From Myroides indicus (GTDB taxonomy: Bacteria > Bacteroidota > Bacteroidia > Flavobacteriales > Flavobacteriaceae): a stretch of DNA of 37,030 nt. Both the position numbers and the translations under genes were made by a program. Shown here piece after piece: positions 18,792-27,416 of this stretch. The number at the start of each line of letters is the position of its first letter. Positions within the stretch are counted from its first letter, which is position 1. The stretch spans positions 1-37,030 of the forward strand of contig NZ_SOAG01000029.1 of the NCBI RefSeq assembly GCF_004364575.1, written 5' to 3'. Under the pieces are notes generated by a model. It searched no databases. It had not been told where the DNA came from and was given only the letters and a program-made list of their open reading frames with translations.

Positions 18792-21185
18792 CTATGCTAC
18801 TTTGTATAATTCGTTTTCTAATTCTTTGATGGCTTTCTCATATTCTTCACGACTGCCAAATGCTTTGATGATTTCGGTTACCGAACCAAATTCATTAATT
18901 GGCGGAACAGTCAAAATTTGAATGTTCTCTATGTTTTCAATACCTTGGTCAGCGTATTTGTCGAGTAATGCTTCTAATACTTTACGGGCTTGGTCGCCAT
19001 ATTTGGTGAAGTAGTTGCGTTTCTTCACATTGTTTGCCCGTTCTTTTCTTGTCATTGGTGGTTGGTCATACGCAACGTGGCAGATTAAATCAAACAAATC
19101 CACTTGCTTGTCAACGGCTTCATACAATGCCTCCACCATTACGCCCTGTTCTACTAATTCCGCTATGATAGCTTCCTTACGTTCTGAACCTTTCCACTTG
19201 TTTAGAAAATCATCTAAGGACGCAAATTGCTCTTTTATGATTTCTTTGGTGTGGTCTTTCAGACTTGTTGTAATGGGTTTTCCGTGTTGATCGAAATGCA
19301 ATTCACGGCTAATCAAAACAGAAACATCAACACCATTCACATAAACCTTTCGCCTTGGTTCATTTGCTGTTGATGGCGGAAATTCCTGTTCAGGATAACG
19401 AATTTCGGGCAGAGTAATCTCAATTTCTTCTCCTGTTTCAATGTCAATAATTGGTTCTGTGTTTTCTTCTTCCTCGTCAATAATATCTCCTAAGTCTATT
19501 GCTTCGGTAACAGGTTTAATTCTGATTGGGTCACCGTCAAATTGTGGGTCTGCAAAAAGGTCTGTCGCATTTCTGAAATCCAAAATCGTAAAATACAGTT
19601 TGCCGTATTCTTCATTGATCCGTGTTCCTCTACCGATAATTTGCTTGAACTTGGTCATTGAATTGATGTTGCTGTCCAATACAATCACTTTGCAGGTTTG
19701 AGCATCAACACCTGTGGTCATCAATTCGGAAGTGGTGGCAATTACAGGATATTTTTCTTCGGGATTGATAAAGTTGTCCAACTCTCGTTTGCCTTCGTCA
19801 TTGTCGCCCGTAATCTGCATTATGTATTTGTAATTCTCCGCAACCAAATCAGGATTGTGTCGGGCTAATGCAGTTCGCATTCGTTCAGCGTGGTCTATGT
19901 CCACACAAAACACAATCGTTTTGGCAAAACGGTCATAACCTTTCAAAAACTCTGTTAGCTTCTTGGCAACTGCATCCGTCCGTTCTTCAATCACCAAGTT
20001 TTTATCAAAATCCTTGCGGTTATAAATGCGGTCTTCAATTTCGTTTCCGTCTTTGTCGGTTTTCCCTTGGTCGGGTCGCCATCCTTCTGCATCCACATTC
20101 AAAGCTATACGCACCACCCGATAAGGAGCCAAGAAACCATCGTCAATTCCTTGTTTTAGCGAATACGTATAAACCGGGTCGCCAAAGTATTCTGAATTAC
20201 TCGCTTCGTTGGTTTCCTTTGGTGTTGCGGTCAAGCCGATATGTGTAGCGTTTTGGAAATAGGTTAAAATCTCTCGCCAACTGCTGTCGTCCTTAGCACT
20301 TCCTCTGTGGCACTCATCAATTATAATCAGGTCAAAGAAATCTCTTGAAAACTGTTTGTAAACATTGGTTGCTTCGTCTGTTCCTGAAAGACCTTGATAA
20401 AGTGCCAAGTAGATTTCAAAACTCTTGTCAATCTGCCTGTGTTTTACCACTGTCATTTTATCCTTGAAATGTTTGAAGTCGCCTCTGCGTGTCTGGTCAA
20501 TCAAGGCGTTTCTGTCAGCCAAAAACAGAATGCGTTTTTTTGCTCCGCTTTTCCAGAGTCGGTGGATGATTTGAAAAGCAGTGTAAGTCTTACCTGTTCC
20601 TGTTGCCATTACGAGCAGAATTCTGTTCTGTCCGTTGGCAATGGCTTCAACGGTTCTGTTTACGGCAATTTGTTGGTAGTATCTTGGTTTGCGGTTTGTA
20701 CCGTCAAAGAAATAGTCTTGCGAAACGATTTTCTCTGCTTCGGGCGTTTCAATGCCTTTATATTTTTTGTATTTCTGCCAAAGCTGTTCGGGAGTTGGGA
20801 ACTCGTCTAAACCAATTTCTTTTTCAATGTTTCCATCTGTGGCTGTGCGGTCGTGAAATAAAAATCCATCTCCATTGCTGCTGAAAACACAGGGAATGTC
20901 TAAAATCTGGGCATAGTCGAGCCCTTGTTGTATTCCAGCTCTTACGGAATGATTGTTGTCTTTTGCTTCAATAATAGCAATTGGAATATTCGGTTTGTAA
21001 TATAGAATATAGTCGGCTCGTTTTCTTGTTCCTCTTGCTGTGATTTTACCACGAACATAGATTTTACCATCGGTAAAAGATACTTCTTCCAATATTTGTA
21101 ATTGTTTATCCCAGCCTGCCTTTTCCAAAGCAGGAGTAATGAACTTGGTGCATATATCTCTTTCTGATAAAGTTCGTTTGTTCAT
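18792..21185 (-). CDS. hsdR: Type I restriction endonuclease subunit R
   Basis: 797 residues, the size of the shorter EcoEI-type R subunits. The N-terminal PD-(D/E)XK nuclease is seen as RADYILYY (D58) and AIIEAKDNN (E73, K75). Then come two RecA-like motor domains: Walker A ATGTGKTYTA (194-203), DECH box (290-293), TATP (319-322), STARGR-equivalent QIIGRGTRI later, and a C-terminal helical assembly domain. It translocates and cuts DNA lacking HsdM methylation when bound to HsdM/HsdS. It starts at ATG 21185, 11 bases after the AbiEii-like gene, so it seems to be in the same transcript as the AbiE pair. No disruption is seen. Confidence 0.95.
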   Translation of the reverse strand: MNKRTLSERDICTKFITPALEKAGWDKQLQILEEVSFTDGKIYVRGKITARGTRKRADYILYYKPNIPIAIIEAKDNNHSVRAGIQQGLDYAQILDIPCVFSSNGDGFLFHDRTATDGNIEKEIGLDEFPTPEQLWQKYKKYKGIETPEAEKIVSQDYFFDGTNRKPRYYQQIAVNRTVEAIANGQNRILLVMATGTGKTYTAFQIIHRLWKSGAKKRILFLADRNALIDQTRRGDFKHFKDKMTVVKHRQIDKSFEIYLALYQGLSGTDEATNVYKQFSRDFFDLIIIDECHRGSAKDDSSWREILTYFQNATHIGLTATPKETNEASNSEYFGDPVYTYSLKQGIDDGFLAPYRVVRIALNVDAEGWRPDQGKTDKDGNEIEDRIYNRKDFDKNLVIEERTDAVAKKLTEFLKGYDRFAKTIVFCVDIDHAERMRTALARHNPDLVAENYKYIMQITGDNDEGKRELDNFINPEEKYPVIATTSELMTTGVDAQTCKVIVLDSNINSMTKFKQIIGRGTRINEEYGKLYFTILDFRNATDLFADPQFDGDPIRIKPVTEAIDLGDIIDEEEENTEPIIDIETGEEIEITLPEIRYPEQEFPPSTANEPRRKVYVNGVDVSVLISRELHFDQHGKPITTSLKDHTKEIIKEQFASLDDFLNKWKGSERKEAIIAELVEQGVMVEALYEAVDKQVDLFDLICHVAYDQPPMTRKERANNVKKRNYFTKYGDQARKVLEALLDKYADQGIENIENIQILTVPPINEFGSVTEIIKAFGSREEYEKAIKELENELYKVA

Positions 21186-21196
21186 GATTCCCCAAA

Positions 21197-22249
21197 TTAT
21201 AAATTCATCATTTTCTTTATTGCCTTATACCAATAGAAAAAAGCTTCCGGATTGGTCTTCTTTAACTTGTTTAATTTATTGTAGGTTGGGTGTTCAATCA
21301 GCCAATCCTTAATTTCCAATGGATTTTTAAACCTTTCTATTTCCTGATTTCCTTTATTCAGTAATGAAGTCAGATAAGCAACTTTAGCGGATGCTGTGAT
21401 GGCTTCTTCTATTGAAAAGCGGTCAATAATGAAATTCGTGAAATTCTTAATGCCCAATTGCAGGTGTTTGAACTCATCGGATTTCATATCTCTTTCTGCC
21501 AATGTGTAACAAGCCAACCAAGTGTCTTTTAGTACTTCCTCAGTATCCGTATCTAATTTCCGATAGCCGATTTCTTCCTGTACTACTCTCGAATAACTTT
21601 CTTTTACTACATTGAGATTAGTTATTTGGTCAAACAAAAAACCAATATCATACAACTGTTTAATTATTTCGACAGGACGATTTTTTGAATATAATATGCC
21701 TGTGGTTTTGGGTGCAAAAGCCGTAAGCTTATCTCCCAAAATAGCCTCAAACGTTGGCAATACAACTATCGTATCTTTTCCCAACGTGGCTAACCAACTA
21801 TGATTTATTGGATATTCTTTTGTTTCAGGATATGGATTAGGCGTGTATAACAAATCCAATAATATAGGTTCTTCGTGACCATCTATCACACTTTTATAGA
21901 AAATCTTGAAATGTCCGATAGGTGCATCAGGAGTATGCTTTCGGTCGTTATCATCTTCCCAACGGATAAACATTTCTAATTGGCTAATCGTCTCTAAAAT
22001 CGCCTCGATTTTATCCTCAGGTTCTTCTGTAATGATGTCAATATCTATTGAAAACCGCTTAGGTGTTTCCGTAGCTAAAAGGAGAGCCGTTCCGCCTTTA
22101 AACACAAAATTCAGATTATTCAATTGCAGTTGTTCCAAAAGTGTTAAAGCGTATATTACTTTTTCAATCAGTTTTGGGTCTATGCGTTTACCCAACTTGC
22201 TTCGTAAGTCGGTAATCCATTCAATTGTATATGATTTTGTGCCTATCAT
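21197..22249 (-). CDS. AbiEii-type nucleotidyltransferase toxin
   Basis: 350 residues. The signature NFVFKGGTALLLAT (47-60) followed by RFSIDIDIITEE (65-76; D69 and D71 as metal ligands) identifies the AbiEii/AbiGii (DUF1814) nucleotidyltransferase family. These are the toxins of type IV AbiE-like abortive-infection systems; some members modify tRNA. The cognate AbiEi-like gene ends 28 bases upstream and hsdR begins 11 bases downstream. The toxin is apparently intact, given both active-site motifs and full length. The toxin role is established for the family and inferred here. Confidence 0.85.
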   Translation of the reverse strand: MIGTKSYTIEWITDLRSKLGKRIDPKLIEKVIYALTLLEQLQLNNLNFVFKGGTALLLATETPKRFSIDIDIITEEPEDKIEAILETISQLEMFIRWEDDNDRKHTPDAPIGHFKIFYKSVIDGHEEPILLDLLYTPNPYPETKEYPINHSWLATLGKDTIVVLPTFEAILGDKLTAFAPKTTGILYSKNRPVEIIKQLYDIGFLFDQITNLNVVKESYSRVVQEEIGYRKLDTDTEEVLKDTWLACYTLAERDMKSDEFKHLQLGIKNFTNFIIDRFSIEEAITASAKVAYLTSLLNKGNQEIERFKNPLEIKDWLIEHPTYNKLNKLKKTNPEAFFYWYKAIKKMMNL

Positions 22250-22277
22250 AATTTATATACTATTGGCATAAATAAAG

Positions 22278-23003
22278 TTATTTTGCCAAACTTATATTTA
22301 TCAGTTTTTCAATTTCATCTTCTCTATTTCTTCGGACGGCATATCTACGCATCTTTAATTCGTTTAAAGTGTATTTCTGAAATACACTCCGCATAATAAA
22401 TTCTTTTTCATTTTGCTGTGCCGAAAAAAGTGCTGTTTCAATCAACATATCCACCAATAACTTTTCCAGTGCAGGAATAACAATTTTCTCTTTTTCTATC
22501 AAAGGAGACTCAGAAACCATATTCTTCACAATAAGGACTTCATCTTGGTTATGAATGTAACGGTCAAATATTTCCTCATCAGGATTAAAGAAAACGTTTT
22601 TATTGCTTTCTGTTAGAAAGGTAAATACAGATTCGGACGCATCTTTTTCTACTTCTACAATAACATAATGTTTAAATGGCTGGTGACGCATAAAATCATT
22701 CAACCACGCCGAATCCCAAATACAAAAATTGATATAAGGAAATTCTCGCTTTATCTTATTGAATATTCTTTTTAGCGTAATTGAAATATTAGGCTGAAAA
22801 GGAGTAAGACTATCCAATTCATAAATTCCTCTGGACGGAGAATTGATTACTCCCTCTTTTTTCAGCTTGGACAGATACATATTAATGGTATTGTCAGACC
22901 ATTTGGGAAAATCTTTTTTGATTGAACCAACAAGTTCCTGCTTGGGAAGTTTCTCGCTTCTCTTGAAATAACGACGAATATGTTTTTCTAACGTTTCTGC
23001 CAA
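22278..23003 (-). CDS. AbiEi-type antitoxin / transcriptional regulator
   Basis: 241 residues. The N-terminal winged-helix domain (about 1-62) has DFPKWSDNTINMYLSKLKKE then GVINSPSRGIYEL, followed by an AbiEi-like domain with FCIWDSAWLNDFMRHQPFKH (about 92-111). AbiEi proteins neutralise the partner toxin and repress their own promoter. The start is TTG at 23003; no in-frame ATG lies near, and the next internal Met is inside the winged helix. It is the first gene of the apparent abiE-hsdRMS-MltR operon, so repression by this protein could control the whole defence operon (inference). Confidence 0.78.
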   Translation of the reverse strand: MAETLEKHIRRYFKRSEKLPKQELVGSIKKDFPKWSDNTINMYLSKLKKEGVINSPSRGIYELDSLTPFQPNISITLKRIFNKIKREFPYINFCIWDSAWLNDFMRHQPFKHYVIVEVEKDASESVFTFLTESNKNVFFNPDEEIFDRYIHNQDEVLIVKNMVSESPLIEKEKIVIPALEKLLVDMLIETALFSAQQNEKEFIMRSVFQKYTLNELKMRRYAVRRNREDEIEKLINISLAK

Positions 23004-23066
23004 AATATTTTTTATTGTAAATGTACGATTATTTTATATAAGTTTGGCACAAAACTCATTTTTTAT

Positions 23067-23074
23067 CAAAGTTA
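23067..23074 (-). promoter_or_regulatory. Candidate -7 box (TAACTTTG) of the defence operon
   Basis: The minus strand reads TAACTTTG, a perfect TAnnTTTG, 63 bases before the AbiEi-like TTG start. No -33 TTTG stands at the ideal spacing. Confidence 0.42.
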
Positions 23075-23098
23075 TATATCTGCACAACTTTGAAAAGA

Positions 23099-23206
23099 AC
23101 AGAAAAAAAAGAAAGCCTTTATGCTAACGGATATAAGATAACGAAGCACTGTAAGTCCCGAAGGGTGGCGAAGCCATTATGCGTGTGCAGTTATCGCTAT
23201 CCGTTA
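23099..23206. repeat. Long-hairpin element, copy 1 (between rteC and the AbiE operon)
   Basis: An A-rich block ACAGAAAAAAAAGAAAGCC (23099-23117) is followed by a nested inverted repeat. Its stems are TAACGGATA/TATCCGTTA (23125-23133 with 23198-23206), GATAAC/GTTATC (23137-23142 with 23190-23195) and GCAC/GTGC. The tip carries TCCCGAAGGGTGGC (23156-23169) and GGCGAAGCC. Copy 2 at 36752-36922 shares the A-rich block and tip with different stem sequences. It lies just downstream of rteC and could act as its terminator or as an RNA element. Confidence 0.6.
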
Positions 23207-23241
23207 TATTTGCTTCCCTTTTTGTTTGTTTTTTAATACCT

Positions 23242-24087
23242 CTACAAATCCTTCTCCATATACTCTTCTAAAGAAGATTTCAGTTGGTCTAAAAATGCGG
23301 TTCGTGAATTGGCACGATATTTCATTCGGTGGAAAGCATTATGCAAATCCCCTAAGGTAATCTGAAACAGTTTTTCCAACACCAGACTGACTTTACGTAT
23401 TCCTACTTTACCATAAGAAAGAGAGCCATTCGCATACAGCGCATAAATCAATTCTATCAAGGCATTTTTGCTATCCGTCCAAAGAATACCATCGGATGAA
23501 ATATCCCTTGCAGAAAGAGAACCTGTTATTTCATCATCATTAATTTTTTGGAGAATGTAGGTATAGAGTAGTTCGTTGGCTATTATCCGAGCCACTTTAT
23601 TATCATAATAGGTTGAAAACAATGGGTCAATTTCAAAGACAAAACTATTCAAGCCGTCGTGGAAATTGATGTTGCCCAACCTAAAGTAAGTTTCATCACG
23701 ATCGGTTCTTCCTGAGCGATAATATCGGTAAAAGTCCGAATTATAGATATGCTCCCTGTATTCCTGTTTTAATTCCCTTAATTGTTCTGAAAAATAACTT
23801 GCGTACATCTTTCCTCCATCAACAGGACAAGCTGTCTGTATGCGAAATATTTTATTGTGGTAAATGAGTTTGGAGAGAATGTATGGCTTAATGTTGCGAA
23901 AGAAATTGATTTCCTCCCAATGGTTTTTAAAGCCCTGCTTGGTAATATCCTCTCTTATTGACCATAAGTATTCTTGCAGGTATATCGTCGTTTGATATGC
24001 TTCATCAATTGCATTAGATGCAGACAGCGAAATAGCATTTTCTTTTCGCTGTATCTCCGAGATGATATGATTTAATGAAGATGTCAT
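23242..24087 (-). CDS. rteC: RteC-family regulator of conjugative-element excision/transfer
   Basis: 281 residues, the normal length for RteC. The RteC-like features are an N-terminal helical segment (SLNHIISEIQRKENAIS), a central EINFFRNIKPYILSKLIYHNKIF block (about 59-81) and a C-terminal winged-helix-like region (WTDSKNALIELIYALY...). In CTnDOT, RteC activates the excision operon; here no rteA/rteB is in view. It starts at ATG 24087. A truncated, stop-containing second copy of its 5' end lies at 30950-31007. It links the neighbouring region to CTnDOT-type elements. Confidence 0.85.
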   Translation of the reverse strand: MTSSLNHIISEIQRKENAISLSASNAIDEAYQTTIYLQEYLWSIREDITKQGFKNHWEEINFFRNIKPYILSKLIYHNKIFRIQTACPVDGGKMYASYFSEQLRELKQEYREHIYNSDFYRYYRSGRTDRDETYFRLGNINFHDGLNSFVFEIDPLFSTYYDNKVARIIANELLYTYILQKINDDEITGSLSARDISSDGILWTDSKNALIELIYALYANGSLSYGKVGIRKVSLVLEKLFQITLGDLHNAFHRMKYRANSRTAFLDQLKSSLEEYMEKDL

Positions 24088-24262
24088 TTCACTTTGTCTA
24101 ATCTCTTATTTTCTAATAGACAACTTTCATCATTGTAATCACTGACAAACCCAACAAGCATTGTTACGGGGTATCAGTTTTCAATCTGTTGAATATTTCT
24201 TTGAAAATTATTACATAAGAATTCGCTAAAAGTTGTTCTATTCGCTTACAGTTATACCTCAT

Positions 24263-24403
24263 TCAATTATATACTTGATTATATCGGCAGTTTCAACCTC
24301 AATTTTATTAGCCTCAATCCTAAGGATATTTTCTTCGTCTTCAAGGTCGAAGTTAATTTTGTAGACAGTGTTGTACTGTGCTAAAATTTTCTACTGTTTT
24401 CAT
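24263..24403 (-). pseudogene. Frameshifted remnant of the small FDLED protein (paralogue of 31133-31345)
   Basis: ATG 24403 opens MKTVENFSTVQHCLQN, and then a shift of frame is needed to continue as INFDLEDEENILRIEANKIE and on to a stop at 24263. This aligns with NFDLEDCDKILRVESLEE of the intact paralogue at 31133-31345 but ends before its C-terminal GFTCEVL. The rest of the 24088-24511 gap holds no intact gene. A segment near 24160-24236 resembles the small ORF at 31009-31098 but has ATA in place of its start. Confidence 0.55.
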
Positions 24404-24511
24404 GTTTCTGTTTATCAAACCGGAGTTTCGAAACAACTTCAATAGCAACTTATTTATCTCAAGGATGAATGGACAAAATAGAAGTTACAAACAGCGCCCC
24501 CGTATGCAAAT

Positions 24512-25042
24512 TCATGTAGCTTTTTCGTCTAAATTCAGTGCCATTACAAAAAAGTCGAATTTCTGAGAACCAATGTTTTGTGAATACTGACTTATTATCT
24601 GATAGCCCTTTTTGTGATAAAAATTTATTGCATTTTGATTCTCTTTTAATACAGAGAGCCAAATACGCTGATATTTCAAAGCAATTATTTCTTGCATTAA
24701 AATTTTATGCAGTTCTTTACCGATTCCTTTGCTTATAAATTTTTTTACGACATAAATCTTATCAAGATAGCACGTATTTGGTGGGATTATCAATTGGCTT
24801 GTGAAGTCCAGTTTAACTTTCGCATAACCAACAGGAATACTATCGTAGAAAGCAATCCAATAAATGGATTCCGCTTTTAGTATACTGTCGTGAATCCTTT
24901 TTTCCGAAAAAATGTCTTCCAAGTAATCCAACAGGTCGTTCTTGTCGTTGAAAAAAGACTCAAACGTATCTGAAAATGTTATACGTCCCAATTTTGAAAT
25001 AGTTATCACGTCATCTATGTCGGCTTTTCTAATATTTATCAT
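24512..25042 (-). CDS. GNAT family N-acetyltransferase
   Basis: 176 residues. The GNAT fold is seen from the N-terminal INIRKADIDDVITISKLG, the central YLDKIYVVKKFISKGIGKEL (92-111; acyl-CoA-binding GIGKE) and the C-terminal NAINFYHKKGYQIISQY motif B. It transfers an acetyl group from acetyl-CoA to an unidentified amine. It starts at ATG 25042, 30 bases after the peptide deformylase stop on the same strand, so the two form a likely operon headed by def. The substrate cannot be read from the sequence. Confidence 0.85.
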   Translation of the reverse strand: MINIRKADIDDVITISKLGRITFSDTFESFFNDKNDLLDYLEDIFSEKRIHDSILKAESIYWIAFYDSIPVGYAKVKLDFTSQLIIPPNTCYLDKIYVVKKFISKGIGKELHKILMQEIIALKYQRIWLSVLKENQNAINFYHKKGYQIISQYSQNIGSQKFDFFVMALNLDEKAT

Positions 25043-25072
25043 AAGTAAGTATGTTTAAGATGGCTGCTTTTT

Positions 25073-25657
25073 CTATCGTATAAAGTTCATGGGATAGGTC
25101 GGTACAATTTGACCTTTTAGGATTTTTTGAAGTTTGGAAGCCATAAGCCTTTTTGTCAAAGGTTTGAGATAATCGAGATAGAGAACTCCCTCGGTATGGT
25201 CGTATTCGTGTTGTATCATTCGCGCGGTCGTTCCACTGAATGTACGGATTTGCTTTTTAAAATTCCGATTATAATATTCAATCGTTATCGCCCAATTCCG
25301 CTTTACTTTGTAGAATAAATTTGGAATACTTAAACAGCCCTCTTCGTCTTCCCAAAGTTCTTCAGACCGTTGGATGATTTTGGCATTGATGAAAGTTTCC
25401 ATTATGCCTTTATCATCTTGGGGGAAATAAAACTTTCTCTCTTCTTCTCCGAGGTTATCAAAAGTTGATTTACTGTCCACGATAAACAATCTAACCGGAA
25501 GTCCTATCTGTGGTGATGCCAATCCGCAACCATTGGCATTTTCCATAGTTTCCCACATATCGGCAATTAATTTATCCAGTTCAGGATAATCCTTTTCGAT
25601 GTCGTTGCATTTCTGTTTTAAGATATGGTGTCCGTATGCTAAGATGGATCGTTTCAT
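25073..25657 (-). CDS. def: Peptide deformylase (accessory copy on mobile region)
   Basis: 194 residues. It removes the N-formyl group from nascent polypeptides. The three motifs are GCGLASPQIG (43-52; motif I, normally GxGxAAxQ, with S in place of the second A), EEGCLSIP (105-112; zinc-ligand Cys) and QHEYDHTEGVL (149-159; HExxH metal site). It appears catalytically complete. Its place among ICE cargo suggests it is not the housekeeping copy; extra deformylases can confer tolerance of deformylase inhibitors (inference). A 23-bp element also found upstream of the HD gene lies 44 bases before its ATG. Confidence 0.9.
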   Translation of the reverse strand: MKRSILAYGHHILKQKCNDIEKDYPELDKLIADMWETMENANGCGLASPQIGLPVRLFIVDSKSTFDNLGEEERKFYFPQDDKGIMETFINAKIIQRSEELWEDEEGCLSIPNLFYKVKRNWAITIEYYNRNFKKQIRTFSGTTARMIQHEYDHTEGVLYLDYLKPLTKRLMASKLQKILKGQIVPTYPMNFIR

Positions 25658-25686
25658 TATTCTTTGGATTTTTCAACAAATTTCCA

Positions 25687-25724
25687 AAGAATAAACATGG
25701 TAGGCAATGAACCTATGTTAAGTA
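25687..25724 (-). promoter_or_regulatory. Shared upstream element, copy 1 (before def)
   Basis: Positions 25702-25724 are identical over 23 bases to 30843-30865 (plus strand AGGCAATGAACC...TTAAGTA). A 7-base block AAGAATA follows at 25687-25693 after an unrelated 8-base spacer. The copy before the HD gene has the same spacer length. The minus strand reads TATTCTT at a promoter-like distance from the ATG. It is probably a common promoter or operator. Confidence 0.6.
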
Positions 25725-25767
25725 TTTGCGCACGGATTCCGTTGATTTTCAACGATGTTTGTGATTG

Positions 25768-26334
25768 CTATGCAATTTGTCTGCGTATCCGGCTCAAAGC
25801 CTGTGGTGTTATCCCGATATAGGAAGCAACGTATTTTAACGGAATGAATTTTAAAATATCAGGTTGCTCATTGAACAGGTTTAGATACCGTTCTTTGGCT
25901 GTATGTTTTAAAAGCGACAATTCTCTTTTGCTTTTTTGCAAAAACAGTTTCTCCGACACAAAACGCCCTAAATAGTTTCCTGCTTTGGTCTCTGCATATA
26001 CTTTTTGCAAATCATCATAAGATATTTGCCAAACCACGGTTTCCGTCAATGCCTGCAATTCGTATTCAGATGGTGTCTGGGTCAGGAATGAATTGTAAGC
26101 ACAGGTAAATTCTTTATCAAAACAGAAATTAAAAGTCAGTTCGTTTTCATCATCTGGAATATAAAATCGAACGATGCCTGTTTCTACAAAGGAAAGGTAC
26201 TTTTCTGTTTCGCCCTGTCGTGTGATGGTTTCGTTTTTGGCAAAAACCCTCCTGTCAAAGTGGGAAGCTATAAATTCCCATTCTGTTTCCTGTAATTTTA
26301 GTATCCGCTCGTAGTATTCTCTGATGTGCCCCAT
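25768..26334 (-). CDS. Crp/Fnr family transcriptional regulator
   Basis: 188 residues. The N-terminal cyclic-nucleotide-binding-like beta-barrel (about 15-125) includes NETITRQGETEKYLSFVETG. It lacks the PxxGERxARxAA-type phosphate cassette needed for cAMP binding. A dimer helix (about 110-135) and a short C-terminal helix-turn-helix (LKYVASYIGITPQALSRIRR, about 166-185) follow. This Bacteroidota-type regulator commonly controls adjacent genes; its effector is unknown. It starts at ATG 26334. CTATGTTAA, a partial match to the shared 23-bp element, lies about 90 bases upstream of its ATG. Confidence 0.85.
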   Translation of the reverse strand: MGHIREYYERILKLQETEWEFIASHFDRRVFAKNETITRQGETEKYLSFVETGIVRFYIPDDENELTFNFCFDKEFTCAYNSFLTQTPSEYELQALTETVVWQISYDDLQKVYAETKAGNYLGRFVSEKLFLQKSKRELSLLKHTAKERYLNLFNEQPDILKFIPLKYVASYIGITPQALSRIRRQIA

Positions 26335-26522
26335 AAAAATATTCTCTTTTTAGTCTGTCTTTAAAGAAAGGAAATACAAATTTAGCATTTTTATAATAAA
26401 CCGGTTTTTGTGCGGATATCTCATAACTATGTTAACCTACGGTAAAACACCAGCAAAAACATTGCTTTCAGCCATTTTATATCACTACATATTGGTTGCA
26501 AGGAACTATTCTTTTTCATGTT

Positions 26523-27374
26523 TTATAAGGTCTTTGCCACTAAAAAAAATTCTCCGCTTGCTGGTAGAAGGTTGTCGGTTCTGTTCTTAAAGTATTTTTC
26601 CGTCATATCTTTTGTGGAGATTGTCTGTATTTCTTTTAAACCTACTTTTTCAGCGAGTTTTATAATTTCTTCAACCGAAAAAAAACTTACAAAAGGAGTA
26701 CCTGAAGCTGCCGCTCCTTTTATCGACATTTCCATTAATGGCTTGTCTTCTTCATCAAGTAATTCCAATGGCAGATAAAAGGCCATTGCAATAGTAGAAC
26801 CAGGTGCAAGCAAAGTCATTTTTTGCAGTGTGTCGGTAATCGCTTCTTTGGTAAGATAAAGCGTAACACCGATACAAGATACAAAAGCCCTTTGTTCAAC
26901 ATTAAAACCTTTATTTAATAGCTCGTCCCACCAAGATGAGATTTCAAAATCGACAGGTACAAAGTGAAGATTGCCGGGGATTTTATAGCCGTTTTCAATC
27001 AGCTTTTCTTCTTTCCAAGTCAAAGTATCGTGCTGGTCAATTTCATAAATATCAACATAGGAACTTATGGCCGTGTTCCGTTGGGCAAAACTATCCAATC
27101 CTGCACCAAGCAAAACGTATTGTTTTACTCCTTTTTCAATTTGCCCTTTAGCTATATCTTCAATAAAACGTGAACGGGCTACGATAGAAGCCCGCAACCG
27201 CTTGGTATATTTCATGTCAGGCCGTTCCTGCCAATCATCATCAGGTGCAATTAACTTGAATCCTATTTCATCTTCAAGTATATGAGGTTTTGCATCTGTC
27301 TGAACGTGTAACGCTCTCCATAATGCGGTTCTTACTGCGGTATTATCCGGCTTTATGACTTTATCTCTTCCCAT
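26523..27374 (-). CDS. SAM-dependent methyltransferase, leucine carboxyl methyltransferase type
   Basis: 283 residues. The pattern AVRTALWRALHVQTDAKPHI (13-32), the RSRFIED helix (68-74), YVLLGAGLDSFAQR (86-99; SAM-binding GAGLDS) and YEIDQHDTLTWKEE (110-123; acidic ribose ligand) is that of the LCM/Tcmp family (class I methyltransferases). VACIGVTLYL-type sequence (FVSCIGVTLYLTKEAI) follows. The substrate is unknown. It starts at ATG 27374 and has its own gap of 42 bases to the VOC gene stop upstream. The frame is intact. Confidence 0.85.
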   Translation of the reverse strand: MGRDKVIKPDNTAVRTALWRALHVQTDAKPHILEDEIGFKLIAPDDDWQERPDMKYTKRLRASIVARSRFIEDIAKGQIEKGVKQYVLLGAGLDSFAQRNTAISSYVDIYEIDQHDTLTWKEEKLIENGYKIPGNLHFVPVDFEISSWWDELLNKGFNVEQRAFVSCIGVTLYLTKEAITDTLQKMTLLAPGSTIAMAFYLPLELLDEEDKPLMEMSIKGAAASGTPFVSFFSVEEIIKLAEKVGLKEIQTISTKDMTEKYFKNRTDNLLPASGEFFLVAKTL

Positions 27375-27416
27375 TTCCTTATTTTATTATTAATATCAAG
27401 TGCAATTATAATGAAG

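Noticed and set aside
18444..20884. Many plus-strand ORFs opposite hsdM and hsdR.
   Set aside because: They are antisense shadows of genes whose motifs are complete.
23099..23206. CRISPR array or tRNA gene in the short repeats.
   Set aside because: There is no regular repeat-spacer pattern and no cloverleaf. The pairing is one long hairpin.
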